DNA from: Artemia franciscana
Lineage: Eukaryota > Arthropoda > Branchiopoda > Anostraca > Artemiidae
Assembly (NCBI RefSeq): GCF_032884065.1
Contig: NW_027062691.1
Span: forward strand, 310,001 to 374,000
Direction: 5' to 3'
Length of the DNA: 64,000 nucleotides
The notes below the pieces were generated by a model, which worked only from the letters and a program-made list of their open reading frames with translations, had not been told where the DNA came from and did not search any database. Made by a program: the position numbers and the translations under genes. Positions 47,474 through 59,003 of the stretch are shown piece by piece; within the stretch, counting starts at the first letter, position 1; every line of letters begins with the position of its first letter.

Positions 47474-49252
47474 GTTTAGTTAGTATGCAAAAAGGGGGTT
47501 ATATAAATTTATAGTAGGTACCATTTTTATTTATAACGTGCTAAATTGAGATATTTTCACTTTGTCGTATTTTCCTCTCTCTGAAATGTGAAATCACTTA
47601 AGAAAAAACTATTTTTCATTTTTTTCTTTTTTTATAATTGGAGAAGAATATAAATTTTTAAACAGTAGTTAAATCACTTCTTGGTTGCATGATTTTCGTA
47701 CTTTAGTACAATCGTACTACTGAGTGGAGGTCTAATTAGTTTTGTTTTTGGAAACAATTTCTAATGAGGATATGTTCTTTCCTTGACGTTTTATTCTTTT
47801 TTTTCAAGAAAGCACGAGATCTCTCCTAAAAAATTTGGATCTTTCAGTCTTGTAAAAGTAATTGGTCTTTATAATAACCCCACCCTTCAAGTTGTTTAAA
47901 TTCTTAAATTCTTGTATTAAGACTTTTTTTTAGTGTTTCATTCTTTATTGCAATGTGTGTATGGATCAATATTTTTATCTTTTTTTTCTGTTTATTTTTA
48001 TACCTTCTTTTCTAAACGAAAAGACACCCAAGCATGTTTTCTGGATAAAAGATTCTTGAGTGATGAACAAGCAAAGAAATAATTGATTATTACAGCTGTT
48101 TGGTAAATCTTTTACTATAATATTGATCTGAACGAGTGGAGGTTTTATGTTCTTCCTCTTTTTGCTTTTACTCTATTTTTCAAGTAATCCTTATCGATAG
48201 ATATTTAGTTAACATATTCAAAAAAAAGTATAATTCAATTTTTATAATTTTAAAATACTCTTTTTAGTTATAATATATTAAACTGAGATATTTTCCTTCA
48301 TGGTAGATAGTTCGACAAGGGTGTAAAGTTAAGCCTAATTTCATAAAAAAAACAGCTTGAAAGTACTTCTTGGTTGCATGATTCATCCTATTGAGGAAGT
48401 ATTCTTTTTTTGTGCAACAAAATGATAAAAAAAAAAACTTTGTACAAATTACAAATCAATTTACAAAAATTAAAAGTTACAACTCTATAAAAAGCAAAAA
48501 TGTGTAAACTTGTAAAACAAAAACAAATTGTAGTTAATTTGAATTTTACTTTGTAAAATACTGTATAACAAATCCATGTTCTTTCCTGAAGGTTTTACTC
48601 TGTTTTCTTTTTTTGTAATACTACATATTTATTCCTTTTTTTGTAAAAATAATTCGTCTTTATAATAAGCACGCTTTTCTTCCTAGCGTACTGGATTTGT
48701 TTCTCTAGAAGTGGTTAGTTTTTATATTAAAGTTCTACTGGGGGTTTAATTGTAATATTTATTTCATCGTAATATCAATTTTAATATTTTTATATTTCCC
48801 TTTTTTTACACCACTTTAATATATTCCTTATTTCCCCCATGTTCTAAAACTTTCTCATTTTCTAATGCCTTCCTTTTGTTGATGAGACATAGATCTATTG
48901 TCTCTGTTTTGTCAATCATTGCCACAACCTACTTTTTAATAGAAAAGACATCGAACAGGCCCCATCGATAGGAAGCTCTTGAATGATGAATAAGCAAAGG
49001 AACAATTGGTTTTGTAGTTGTTCAATGGTTGTTTTATTAGAACGCTCATATTGATGAATACAAGCGATCTTTATCCTCCTGTTTTTAATTTTTATTTTTT
49101 TATCTAACTTTTTTCGGTACTTGTATGATAAACCCCCTACTGCTCAAGTTGTTCATTCATTGACGCATTATAGAATCAGTTTTTTTCGTTAGTTTCTTTC
49201 AGCTTAGCGTGAGACAAAGACAAAGGGAAGTGACAGAATAGATGGGAAATTT

Positions 49253-49437
49253 ATATTTTGGGTTATATATTTGCACATTAGGGATGTGGGGGGGGGTAAA
49301 TTATTTGGACAGTGTAAAGTTATAAGACAATTCTTACTACATAATAGGCAGAATAATTGAATCTAACACATTAGGCATGGAGACAGGCTAAACTTTACCC
49401 CCCCCCCTAATGTGCAAACATAAGGCCCAAATTTGTT
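49253..49437. mobile_element. Small inverted-repeat element with poly-G/poly-C arms
   Basis: 'gggttatatatttgcacattaggg' with a G run and 'taaattatt' (49259-49303) is inverted at about 49390-49425 ('aaactttacccccccccctaatgtgcaaacataaggccc'). It is about 185 bp, and a related single arm lies at about 34080. Confidence 0.65.
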
Positions 49438-50245
49438 TCTTAGTATTATATTTCTCTCTTACTTTGGTATATTCCATTAGAGTGGAGCGTCAGAGAAACA
49501 TATTAGAAGAATATTAGGTAGGAGTCCTCTTTTTTCTTCGTGAAATAGCACGCTAACGATTAGATCAGTTTCAGATCCCTTAAGGTGCACACAGACAATA
49601 TTTTAGGGGTGTAATCAGGGGGTACTATCTGTCCAGGAAGTGGGGCTGTGCTGAGTTTAGATCACACATATGGTTTATAAAACACACATAGATAATAGTT
49701 TAATGATAAGAAAAGCGTTAGTTCCCTTGAAACATCAAGGTCACAAATAGACCTAATATAGACCTAACATGGTTCAATGATCAACACCTAATATAGACCT
49801 AATATGGAACATTGATCTATAGTACCGTTGCAATAAAAAGAGAAAAAAATCGAACAACAATAAAAAGAAACACAAGTCTTAATGACTTGCTTTTGTACCT
49901 TCTGTTTCTTCATTCAAGAATTTTCTATTCATTTGAAGCACCAGATGTCTGTTTGATTAGAAAGTAATTTTTTAACACTAAGATATAGAACATAAAAGAA
50001 AGTCTTGAAAGATAAAAAAGGATTCAACACTTTTACACTTAAAAATCAAAAAGGATAAAAAAATTAAAATGAAAAAAGTGAAAAGAGAGGTACTCAAAAT
50101 AAATAACAATTAAAAGGGTATTCTGTTAAAGCAAAGGACCTGACATACCAATGTGAAACATGCACTTGGATTTTTGTCATTTTTGCACTGGTGTGATAAT
50201 GAGTGGACCACCTAACCTTTGTAATTTCAGCAACCTTTATTATGA

Positions 50246-51431
50246 TTTGACATATGTGAGTCACAAATCTTTAGTTTTACGTTTATGGATGACATTTTCT
50301 TCCAGCAAAAGGACAAGACAACTTGCCATACAACCAACGTAACAAACATGAAAAATAGAACAATCTTTTTCCTTATGGGTGGGCTTTAATAAAATATTAG
50401 TTTTGCATAATCCTAGAAAAATAAGCAAATATTTACTTCGCTCCTTACTTCAATATCGAAAACCTGACTTTTTAATCAATAGTAACTTCTTGGATCACAA
50501 TTTTTTTGTTATATTTATGCTTAAAAAGAAATGACAATATATAATATTGAATATATAATAACTAAAAGAACTCTTAATTAAAACAGTGAATTTTTTCATC
50601 TCATTTAAGCCCTCCTGGAGGGTAAATACAACAGCAATTACCTTAAAATCCTCACCGTATTTAAACTCTACACTGTATACTAAAGAAAAAATATTCTATC
50701 TTATGGCTTAACCGAAAGATTCCAATCTATTGTCTTTCTCTCGAAATATATTTTCAAAACACAGGGAAATATCATTGAGTGATTTACCTCCATTAGTTGT
50801 AGGCAAATTTTGCCCTAGCTGCGAAGCAATAATTTTGTCCGCTTTAAGGCCTAGCGGAAGTTCAGACATTTTACTCCCTAGTCAATTCTTACTCAAAATT
50901 GCGATTATCGCATTGTTATTCCTCGTAATTTTGCAAGTAAATAGGAAGATTTATCTGCAAAAGAACAATTATTTGAGGAGAAAACTAGAGAAATTATTAT
51001 TCGAGATTTTTTTTTTTGGGGGGGGGGGTCAACTCTTACGCAAGAAATACCAGGAAAACACGGGAAAATTAAACGTTTCGTACGGAAAATTAAGCATTTT
51101 GCAAAGTTTGGGGGGGGGGCAAATCCCTCTCCTGCGTACGTACCTGGGGTCTGGCCATCATTATTCGCCAGGGTGCGTTATAAACTTGTGGAAATTACAA
51201 ATAAAACGTACATGTCTTCGGGTTTTACTTCATGCAAACCAATTTACACAAATAAAATTTAAATAACTGCTTTTAGCGAAGTGATCAATTTACTTTATTT
51301 TGTTTATCTTTGCGGGTCCATGAAAAAAATTCTAAAGCTTGAGTGCTGCCTGTGTATTTGTATATCTGAATTTGTATTAGACTAAGACAGTAATTACACA
51401 TGACAACTACCTACACCTAGTAGAATTGGAT
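50246..51431. other. Intron sequence with an unrecognised 178-codon open frame
   Basis: The plus frame 50730-51266 is open for 178 codons. It has a hydrophobic stretch at residues about 55-72 (LLKIAIIALLFLVILQV) but also runs translated from T and G homopolymers (FFFGGGG), so the C-terminal half is unlikely to be real. No family is recognised. Confidence 0.25.
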
Positions 51432-51710
51432 TCATATAAACGGTTCCCGTATCTCCATACTTCTTGACAACCTTCCGTCGACAATTTCTGGTAACAGCGC
51501 CTCAAAGCCAAATTTTTGTAGATTTGGCAGCATTTTGTTAGACCAGAATTCTCGGTCACGACCAATCTTTTCATAGTATAATTCCCCTTCCCCTAAAAAT
51601 ATTACAAAGTATACAAAATCAATGTCACAACAACCAGCCTGAGACTTTAGGCAGGCGTGACTTGCTAAAAGATAACAAACCGTGTATTGGTCCAATGAGA
51701 GAGGCACCCG
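51432..51710 (-). pseudogene. YqaJ-type exonuclease C-terminal fragment
   Basis: The minus-strand segment GEGELYYEKIGRDREFWSNK followed by 'MLPNLQKFGFEALLPEIVD' resembles the C-terminal part of YqaJ/lambda-exonuclease-like proteins found in many copies in invertebrate genomes, which typically read 'Y-x-K-I-x-R-D-x-x-F-W ... F-x-x-x-L-L-P-E-I-V-D'. Only the last part of such a protein is present. It lies in the large APBA intron and probably derives from a mobile element. Family assignment is from memory. Confidence 0.5.
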
Positions 51711-52305
51711 CATACTCCCGCCGTTTACCCAAGCCAAACTAACCAAACACTTGAAAAACTATAGGCTCTATCACTATCTTATCTCTATGACTATCTACCT
51801 TGGTTCTACTGTCCTAGGAACGACGCAAGGACGGATAATAGATAGACATGTCTATTAACAAATGAACTAACCTCCTTTTTATACAATTCTAACAAGGGGG
51901 GAATTAATGCCAAGTTTGCTTCTCACTCAATCGGACTATCTGTCTTGGCTTTTTCTATAATAAGCCATGATCTGATGCCCACAACTATTCCATTTTAATT
52001 CAAATTTCGCTCTTTTTCAACTCCGTTTCGTTTCAACTTCGCTCTTTACTTCCACCAGAAAAATTTCATTTTTTAAATATTAATAATTTCTTCGATAACA
52101 CTGGGACATTTCTGCTTAAAATCACACAAGAACACATAATAATGACGAAACATCTTAATTAAGAAAGCGATTTGTTTTCATCTTACTTAAATAATGCTAA
52201 AGGGTCCGTATAGCATGAATGTTATTAATATCCTTCACTGTCTCTTCCTATAGACAAAATATCCCAAATTAAGGTTTGACTATAAGATGGAATTCATTCT
52301 ATTAC
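51711..52305. other. Intron sequence, nothing recognised
   Basis: Spacer between the exonuclease-like fragment and the APBA exon. Confidence 0.4.
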
Positions 52306-52392
52306 CTTGAGTTCCGTATTTAATACCATAATCTTCTCAGTAGAAATAAATAAGTCCACTTCTGTAGTAGGTTGTGGCTCACCATCTGGGGC
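52306..52392 (-). CDS. APBA1: X11/Mint (APBA) exon: N-terminal part of PTB domain
   Basis: A 29-codon phase-0 exon between a TTTCAG acceptor and a CTCAAG|GTAATA donor. It encodes APDGEPQPTTEVDLF followed by ISTEKIMVLNTELK, matching the X11/Mint PTB segment (vertebrate ...STEVDLFISTEKIMVLNTDLQ-E-I...). It joins in frame to [14 protein letters not shown] in the next exon, 10.8 kb downstream on the minus strand. The preceding exon, which should encode the start of the PTB domain (RARYLGS... to SRIK), was not found up to the right edge and probably lies outside the window. Confidence 0.93.
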
Positions 52393-53014
52393 CTGAAATT
52401 AATTTTTAAAAAATAAGCTAATTTATAAGCAACGAGTTCCAGAAAATCTTTTCCGTAGCTAAGAAACAGAGGAGGAAAAATAGGAATTTGAGTTTGCTGA
52501 AAGATCAAATTAAATTAAGATTGATTTAGCATCTGATATCCTAAACATAAATAGTCAAGGACCGACAATAAAGAAATATCGATAGAAAATAGTTACCAGG
52601 CTTCAAAGAGCTAAAGAAGGTTTGAACATTGAATCTAGGGCAGTAATAGGTGCTGAAAACAAATATCTGGTGGCGCATTCAAAATTCCTTGCACCAATGG
52701 CAAAAGGGCGTGTCTGCGGATATAGAAAACAAAAAACAAAGATTGATATATTTTTATTCTGGGGACCATTGAGTTCGATTTCAGATCCGAGTACATTAAT
52801 CAGGGATTTCAAGAGTAAATTGGAGTATTGTCTCTCCACTCTACTTTTCACATTTATCTTGCCTTAATTTGCACTTGTCAGCATTAAGACTTTACAAGTT
52901 TTTTAACTGATCAACATTAGCGTGAAAAAGCTATACTCTGTGCAATACTAAGTATTTTGCAAGTTCTCTCCCATGTTCCCACCCTAAATCCCACGATATG
53001 ACCCAGATCTTTCC
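52393..53014. other. Spacer, nothing recognised
   Basis: The overlapping frames at 52603-52867 show no recognisable family. Confidence 0.35.
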
Positions 53015-53368
53015 AAGCTCGCGTACCCGAGCTCGCGTTGGCCGAGTGGGTTGGTGCGCTGGATTCGGGATCCTGTATCTGAGAGGACGTGGGTTCGAAT
53101 CCCGGTGTACCCAATTCTTCAGTTTGGGACGGGGGTCAGTGGCGTGATCCTGTAAGCTTGGCCAGAGTCGACCCAGCTCTAAATGGGTACCTGGAGAAAT
53201 CTGGGGAAGGTAAACAGGAAGGGTGTGCGAAAGCACAGGTTAGCTGGCCCCCAACCCCCCATTGCACTTCCTGGCTGAAGGGCCAAGAAACGGAGATCAG
53301 CACCGCCGGTACGGACTGTAAAGTCTAAATGCCGCATCCTTTACCTTTTTTTTTAAGCTCGCGTACCC
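53015..53368 (+). mobile_element. tRNA-derived SINE with perfect 14-bp target-site duplication
   Basis: The SINE (53029-53354, 326 bp) is flanked by AAGCTCGCGTACCC at 53015-53028 and 53355-53368. The head resembles a Leu/Ser-type tRNA: box A TGGCCGAGTGGGTTGGTGCG (53039-53058) and a perfect box B GGTTCGAATCCC at about 53092. The acceptor ends do not pair, so it is not a working tRNA gene. Body landmarks are 'gtcagtggcgtgatcctg', 'gggtacctggagaaatctgg', 'gcaccgccggtacggactgt' and a tail 'cctttacc' plus T9. The intact duplication indicates recent insertion by LINE machinery. Confidence 0.93.
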
Positions 53369-53769
53369 TCATTGCGCTGATCTTATACACCTAGCGGAAA
53401 TTTTACCAGAGCGCTATCTAGCATTGCGATCTAATTGCAAGAACGTAAATGTCATCACTTTGTTGATAATCGAAGATTTTAAAGCTAACAAAAGAGTGAC
53501 TAACTGTCACAGACAAGAAGTAGTAATACAGACGTCCAACTGAAATAATTTTATGGTACCAAGAATTTAGTGCTTGAGTTTGACTGTCCTCAATTTCTTC
53601 CTAAAAATGTTTTACTAAAGGTTGCCTCCTTAAATCAGGATTATTCAAATATTTATTATTACTGAAGAAGTTCAAAGAATTAACTTAATTTATTATCTAT
53701 ATTATTTGAACATGTATTGAAAATTTTCCTGGTAAGTGCATCAAAGCTGGCTAGCTTTTTTAGGCCAAG
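53369..53769. other. Spacer, nothing recognised
   Basis: AT-rich, no gene-like content. Confidence 0.4.
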
Positions 53770-54720
53770 GGCTTGGTTCTGAGTGTTTCACTAACTGTTA
53801 AACTTCTCCAGCCCTGCTGTAATGATAACAAGGACGCACTTTGGACATCTGAAGATGATGATTATTTTCTGGCCGTTCCATCATATGGTGAGCACTCTGG
53901 CTTTAGGTCTGGCCACCTTCTAGGTGACAAGTTAATACTACCCTTCATTGTAGCTGCAGGCCATCACAAGTATGCAAAGTGTCTGCAACCTGCCAGATGA
54001 AGTGCAAGACTTATTTGAAAGAGGCATATTCAATGTGAAAAGGCAACCAGGCTCGTTTAACCTCGCGCGGCCGGATCATACTGCTGAATCCATTATAAAT
54101 CTTGATTAGAAAATAAATTTTGGTTTTAACATGAATGAAACTTCCGAGTTTGATTTTCCGCATCGCGAAGATAGCTATAAATTTATCAAGAAGAAGATGA
54201 TGCTTGTAGAAACGGATATACCCATATTGCACTGTCACACAGACCCCTTTGCTGCAACCGATTAAATTTTATGAATATGATTACCAATGAGCAGAACAGT
54301 CCATCGGTTGCGAGCTCCTCACTTTCAGCTGCAAAGACTTGAAGCTGTAGCCAAGTATGTCAATAACAGTGGACTGAAACAGCAAAAATATTCTGAGCTT
54401 TGAGCTCTTTTCATTTGCTCCTTCAATTTTTCAGCTCAGAAATTCTACGTTTACGCTTCGAAATTGTGCTAAGTCTACCGTGTTAGACTTTGTGAAAGAG
54501 CCCAGTGCCTTTTACGAATGGCCTGAAAACCCAAAATTTCCAAACAATGTTCCAAAAGGAACGTTGTTTGTATGAGCATGAAGCCTTTGTTATCGACTTC
54601 ATGCCACTGGTTTGCCAAAAGCCACCAGCTGAACACGAAACGGTCGAAATATATGCCATGCGGTTGCTTAAGGCCGTGTTGAAAGGGTAGTATATCTCCG
54701 AAGGGCTGCAGTGGGTGTCA
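53770..54720 (+). pseudogene. Decayed multi-copy repeat protein, family unnamed
   Basis: Plus-strand pieces include LILPFIVAAGHHKYAKCLQ, then LPDEVQDLFERGIFNVKRQ with PGSFN, and a later piece with HEAFVIDFMPLVCQKPP. Together and in this order they resemble an uncharacterised protein present in many copies in invertebrate genomes, usually counted as transposon-derived. The pieces are interrupted by stops and frame changes. I cannot name the transposon class. No terminal repeats found. Confidence 0.45.
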
Positions 54721-56409
54721 TCAGTTACGTGGCAGCTGCTCGACAGTCTACTCCTGACAAGCTCAAAAATTGGAAACTGGACAAAGATTGTTGTAAATAC
54801 AAAGAGCAAAGTAAATTTGATGAAAGCAATTTGTGAATCAAGGGAATCACGTAAATTTAACTATATAAGAAGCTTCTGTTTCGACTCCACTAATCGAATG
54901 GAGTTGCAAAGGTGTTTCCACCTTTCTGTGCAGCCCCCATTTGCTCTGTTCCCCCCCCTTTGAACGTAACTCTAATGCAAGTTTTCGTTTGCTAGGTCCC
55001 TGACTAAAATATGCAATCAATTAGAAGCAGAAGTTTCAGGAAAAAGTTTATCTTACATCGGGTAAAAATAAAGTCTCAACAGCCGTACCTGACAGTACAA
55101 TCAATATATATTGAAATTAAGGAAGAAGAAAGCAAGCAATCTATTTTAGAAAAATATTTTTCCACTGCAATATTACAGCAATGTATTCTTTTTACTAACC
55201 AGAGCTGATGTCTGCAGAATGTTTTGTAAAAGCTATATTTGAACATTTTTCTAAGTATTACGGTGGGTACCTGGTAAGCGTGACAGAAATATTTGAAAAT
55301 GATTGGGTTTGTCCAAAAATTGGTGGTAAACCCTTATTTGTATTATGTACGCCATTTTTGTTACACTTGCCCTCCGCAGGTATGATAAAGGATTTATTAA
55401 GGACGACCGATAACATGTCACCAAATGGGTTAAATTGGATCATGCAGCGGGATCTTGCTGAGCATAAATTTTGAAGGGTTAAAATTTTCTCAAAATCGAA
55501 AAAAGTAAATAAACTATATGACAACCGTAAAAAAACGAGGGAGAAATTATAAAGAATTAAATCTTTTCAATTTGACAGCCCGGGACCCTCCTCTATGTTC
55601 GTTTCAAGGTTCAGCAAAGAAATGAAAACCTAGAAATTCTTCAATAAATAACATTTCTGATCACATTCAATGTTTTAGAAAAAGATCTCTAGATTTCAAT
55701 TTGACTTGAAGGTATAGAACACTTAATATATTTAAACATATCAAAGTTTTCACGAAAGTATGCATGCACATATATTAAAACAGAGAGTTTTAACCAGAAG
55801 AATAAACAGAGAAATTACCAAGACCTTATGAACACCCAAATAATCGATACTAAATCAGTAAATCCCCTCATTAAACAAGATGAAAGACACCACATCCAAA
55901 TGATTATTTGAGCCTGATTATCATTTCCCTACATTGGTAGTCACAGCAGGGAAGGTTATCATTATGTAAAATAAGGCAAAACCAAAAGAAACAAGGGCCA
56001 TTTCCTTATTTCAAGGCTTGTTTAATAATGGATAAATTATAACAGGAAAAGTTCATTTCAGGGGACCATTTATGACCTGGTTGTGATAAAACCTCATTAA
56101 CAAAAGGAAAATTACATGATATAATCGCTCTGAGGAAGAGTATGTAAAGATGCAGTTTAAACTGTGGGTATTTAAAAAGAATAATCTCCAGAAGTTTTAC
56201 AAGTTTTCAACTTACATCAAAGATCACTTGAAAAAAAACTGATTTGTTTCCTTTTTATGTAAGTTGTCTTTTTAAGAAATCGGATGCTGGATTTGGACAA
56301 ATAATGTTGTAACATGTTTTTAAAAAGTCCAAAAAAGTCCCAAAGAGAATAAAGGTCTGGATTTAGTGATTCTGATTTGGTCCCTGGTCACGCGACTTCT
56401 AAAAAGGGT
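54721..56409. other. Mostly unrecognised; one 88-codon frame
   Basis: The plus frame 55208-55474 (MSAECFVKAIFEHFSKYYGG...) is open and not low-complexity but has no recognised family. It could be the tail of the decayed protein to its left. The rest is AT-rich. Confidence 0.3.
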
Positions 56410-56625
56410 TATCAAATCGAGGTATTCCAAATTCACAACCACCAAATACAGAATTTACTCACGCACTATTACAACACGATCCAGGCTCTTTTGTCATTGG
56501 TCATTATGGTCCTCATGATGGAACAATACTACCAGAATATGCAAAAAATCCTTTAGTCTTTTTGTTTTCAAGTCACGCCAAAAAAGTTCATTTCATCTCG
56601 GATGGTCACCACTTTACATAAGGTA
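56410..56625 (+). pseudogene. Possible Mutator-like (MULE) transposase fragment
   Basis: An open plus-strand frame without an initiating Met encodes a coding-like peptide ending FVIGHYGPHDGTILPEYAKN, then LVFLFSSHAKKVHFISDGHHFT and a stop. In MULE transposases a stretch of the type 'L-I-F-x(3)-L..L..S..W-x-x-D-G-T-F' carries the first catalytic Asp. Here 'ISDGHHF' would be that site. The similarity is weak and the piece is short. Confidence 0.3.
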
Positions 56626-57078
56626 CCACTTACCTTTTACCCTCTCACATAGGGTACATTCACCTCTCATATTTCTCCGGTTTCAATAGTTGTTTTTCTT
56701 TACTTACCTTAACTGAATTACAAGCGATTGAATTACAGTTTGGTATGGGTACGTTAAGTACTTGCAATCGCTTAGTCCTGATTTCCCTCTCAAGCTTTAC
56801 TGCTTTCCTTGGCAGGTGAAATGTGATAGTATTTGCTTTATTAATAAATATTTCTTTCTCTAACTGACAAGTGAATTTATTTTTGAGAATTTGACTACAA
56901 ATGAAAAAAAAAGAATAAAAGCAAAAAAAAAAAAGAAATCCATCTTTGATAATTCATCAGTTTGGAACTAAAACTGAAAAATATCAGTACTGGTTTTGGA
57001 TTCTTCAAATAGCTTTGGTTATAGACCTAACAGAAGAGAATTAATAAAAAATACTGAACTAGCGTTATAAGTTTAAAT
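56626..57078. other. Spacer, nothing recognised
   Basis: AT-rich with A runs. A small inverted pair 'gaattacaagcgattgaatt' lies at 56714-56733. Confidence 0.35.
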
Positions 57079-57447
57079 TTGTTAGCTCCACTGGGAATAG
57101 GCGAAATTGGATATACAGCCACTTCATTTTTTATATTTTTCTCTCTCTTTTCCACCTGTATCACTAAATTTTTGGTCAATTTTGGCAACTACATTCTAGC
57201 ACTCATTCTACATAGAACTAACTGGCAGAAACACTTGCTAGTGTGTTGGCAGACTTCCATTAACTTTATTTTGACCGGACAAATCCCTCCAACAAAGGGA
57301 GATTTAACAGTCATCTTAAAACGTCATTTCAACGGTCTGTGCTTATTGTGCTTTATCCTACTTGGGGAGCTTTTTCAAGGTGAACTCTATGTAAGCGAAA
57401 TTCGTGGCATGATTAACAGCTTATTGAGAGGTTACTGTTCTTGGTAA
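57079..57447 (+). CDS. Unrecognised hydrophobic open frame, 122 codons
   Basis: It starts at a TTG/ATG-type position near 57079 and ends at TAA about 57447. Residues about 15-45 form one or two hydrophobic segments (ATSFFIFFSLFSTCITKFLV and IGNYILALIL-like), and residues about 92-103 form another (LCLLCFILLGEL). This would fit a small membrane protein or one exon of a larger one, but no family motif, splice site or neighbour supports a gene. T-rich sequence readily gives hydrophobic frames, so chance is a real alternative. Confidence 0.2.
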   Translation: MLAPLGIGEIGYTATSFFIFFSLFSTCITKFLVNFGNYILALILHRTNWQKHLLVCWQTSINFILTGQIPPTKGDLTVILKRHFNGLCLLCFILLGELFQGELYVSEIRGMINSLLRGYCSW

Positions 57448-57738
57448 TTAAGTAATATTTGGCTGTACGAGTGGATAGTCTTTGAGACAGGGGTCTTTTC
57501 TTTCTAGGTGGAATAGGCTTCACATATGCCTAGAAGAAAGAGGATCGGACACATCAACAATACCCATAGTATTAAAAATTTTGTTCATCCTTGGGTAGCT
57601 CTTCAGTGTTCTGACAATATGTTTAACTACAAAAAGTTTCGAGCCTGAAAGAGGGGCGTAGTTCCCCACTAAACCTCTATTAAAGGAATTACAGGAGCAT
57701 AAAAAAATTATCTCCAACTTCAGTTAGTCTGGTATTTG
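57448..57738. other. Spacer, nothing recognised
   Basis: The 65-codon minus frame at 57520-57717 has no recognised family. Confidence 0.35.
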
Positions 57739-59003
57739 TGTTGCGAGAGCAACACTTTGGTTTTGTCGTGTTTTTTTTTTTTTTTTTGTTCCTAGCACCC
57801 CGATTTCAGCTTATTCCTAGAAAGTGGTAAGGGTCTAACCTCTGCGGTTTTTACGGAAAGTGTGTGACCTAGGCCGGATTGATGAATATGACTTTACATT
57901 TTGGAAAGCTTCGTAGAACTCTTGCCTGGGGCCAAAAAGGATGGTTTTTGCTTGTCCTTGAGAAAGAGCCTATAGTGTGTAAAGTGAAGAGGAGTTGTAT
58001 AGCCTATGTCAGAGAGGACTATCTGAAGTTATGCAGCCAAGCTTTCGTTTCATCAAACCATGTTTCTGCTTTCGAGTGGAAAGCTCCGTTCTAGCAGGCA
58101 AGCAGGCAAGCAGGCAGGCACCAGTTTCAAATTGAAGATGGACTAAAATCTATAAGTGTTAAATATATGCGACAGTTACCCTGCCCCACAGCCAATATAT
58201 CTTCTTTGAGTGATAAATAGAAAAATTTAGAGAAGCAAAAAAGCGGCATTTTCCCACGGGTCCGAAAGTGCTGCCATCTATTGTTTCTACCCATTTCTGT
58301 TCGTGATTTCTGCTGAGTTTATCATTCGGTTTTTCGCACTTGGGATTGCGGTAGAGAAATGGTATCAGATGTGCCTCTTAAACTTTGAAAATTCTCTCAT
58401 TGCTAAAGAAATGAGAGTTTATCCTTTGCTCCTTTCTAAGTGATGACGTTAGAAAGTTGGCCAACGGCAAAAAAGTCAACTTTTGAACTAAGACAGATAG
58501 ATTTTTTTTTTGACGGCAGTCGATAGCTTTTGATGAGCTGATCAAAGTATATGTCATCCATTTTTTTGTACAAAAATTCCTTCATGAGATATACCAGTTT
58601 GAAAGTTTAAAGGGGTTGACAACTTCAGTAGTAAGGTACACACTGAAACCAAAAATAGGCCGATACCAATTGTGAGACATATAGGGGAGTTGTAAGCAAC
58701 AGTCGGCTGTTAGCTCATAATCATCCTCGGCAATGAGGGGTTCGCAACTCTTACTAGTTGGTGTACCTACTTCTTGTTTCCGCTGTATTTGATGGTAAGA
58801 CCAATTTGGTTCCAGTGGTAAGGCATGTATGGGACTTGTAAGTAATAATCGGCTGTAAGGCTACAATCATCTTTAGCAATGAGGAGTTTGCAACTTTTGC
58901 GAGTTGGTGTACCTAATATGTATTTTAGCATCCTTACAGATTAACAACTTCAGCGTTTAGTCGCAGCGAGGAAACAAAACCAAAGTGTTGCTCTCGCAAA
59001 ACT
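57739..59003. mobile_element. DNA-transposon-like element with 26-bp terminal inverted repeats
   Basis: TTGCGAGAGCAACACTTTGG plus TTTTGT at about 57740 is found inverted at about 58976-59001 (ACAAAACCAAAGTGTTGCTC plus TCGCAA). Length is about 1.26 kb. The interior holds a CAGG/CAAG microsatellite (58094-58121) and two diverged tandem segments of about 140 bp (58655-58775 and 58800-58925, both ending 'agttggtgtacct'). No transposase frame, so probably non-autonomous. The right end is followed by a hairpin CGGCGAAGCCG. The left end is shared with 8834-8975. Confidence 0.78.

Noticed and set aside
53037-53117. tRNA gene with box A and box B
   Set aside because: The promoter boxes are good, but the acceptor ends do not pair and the sequence continues into a SINE body flanked by a target-site duplication. 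It is a SINE head.
57520-57717. 65-codon minus frame with coding-like composition
   Set aside because: No family recognised, no neighbours or splice sites to support it.
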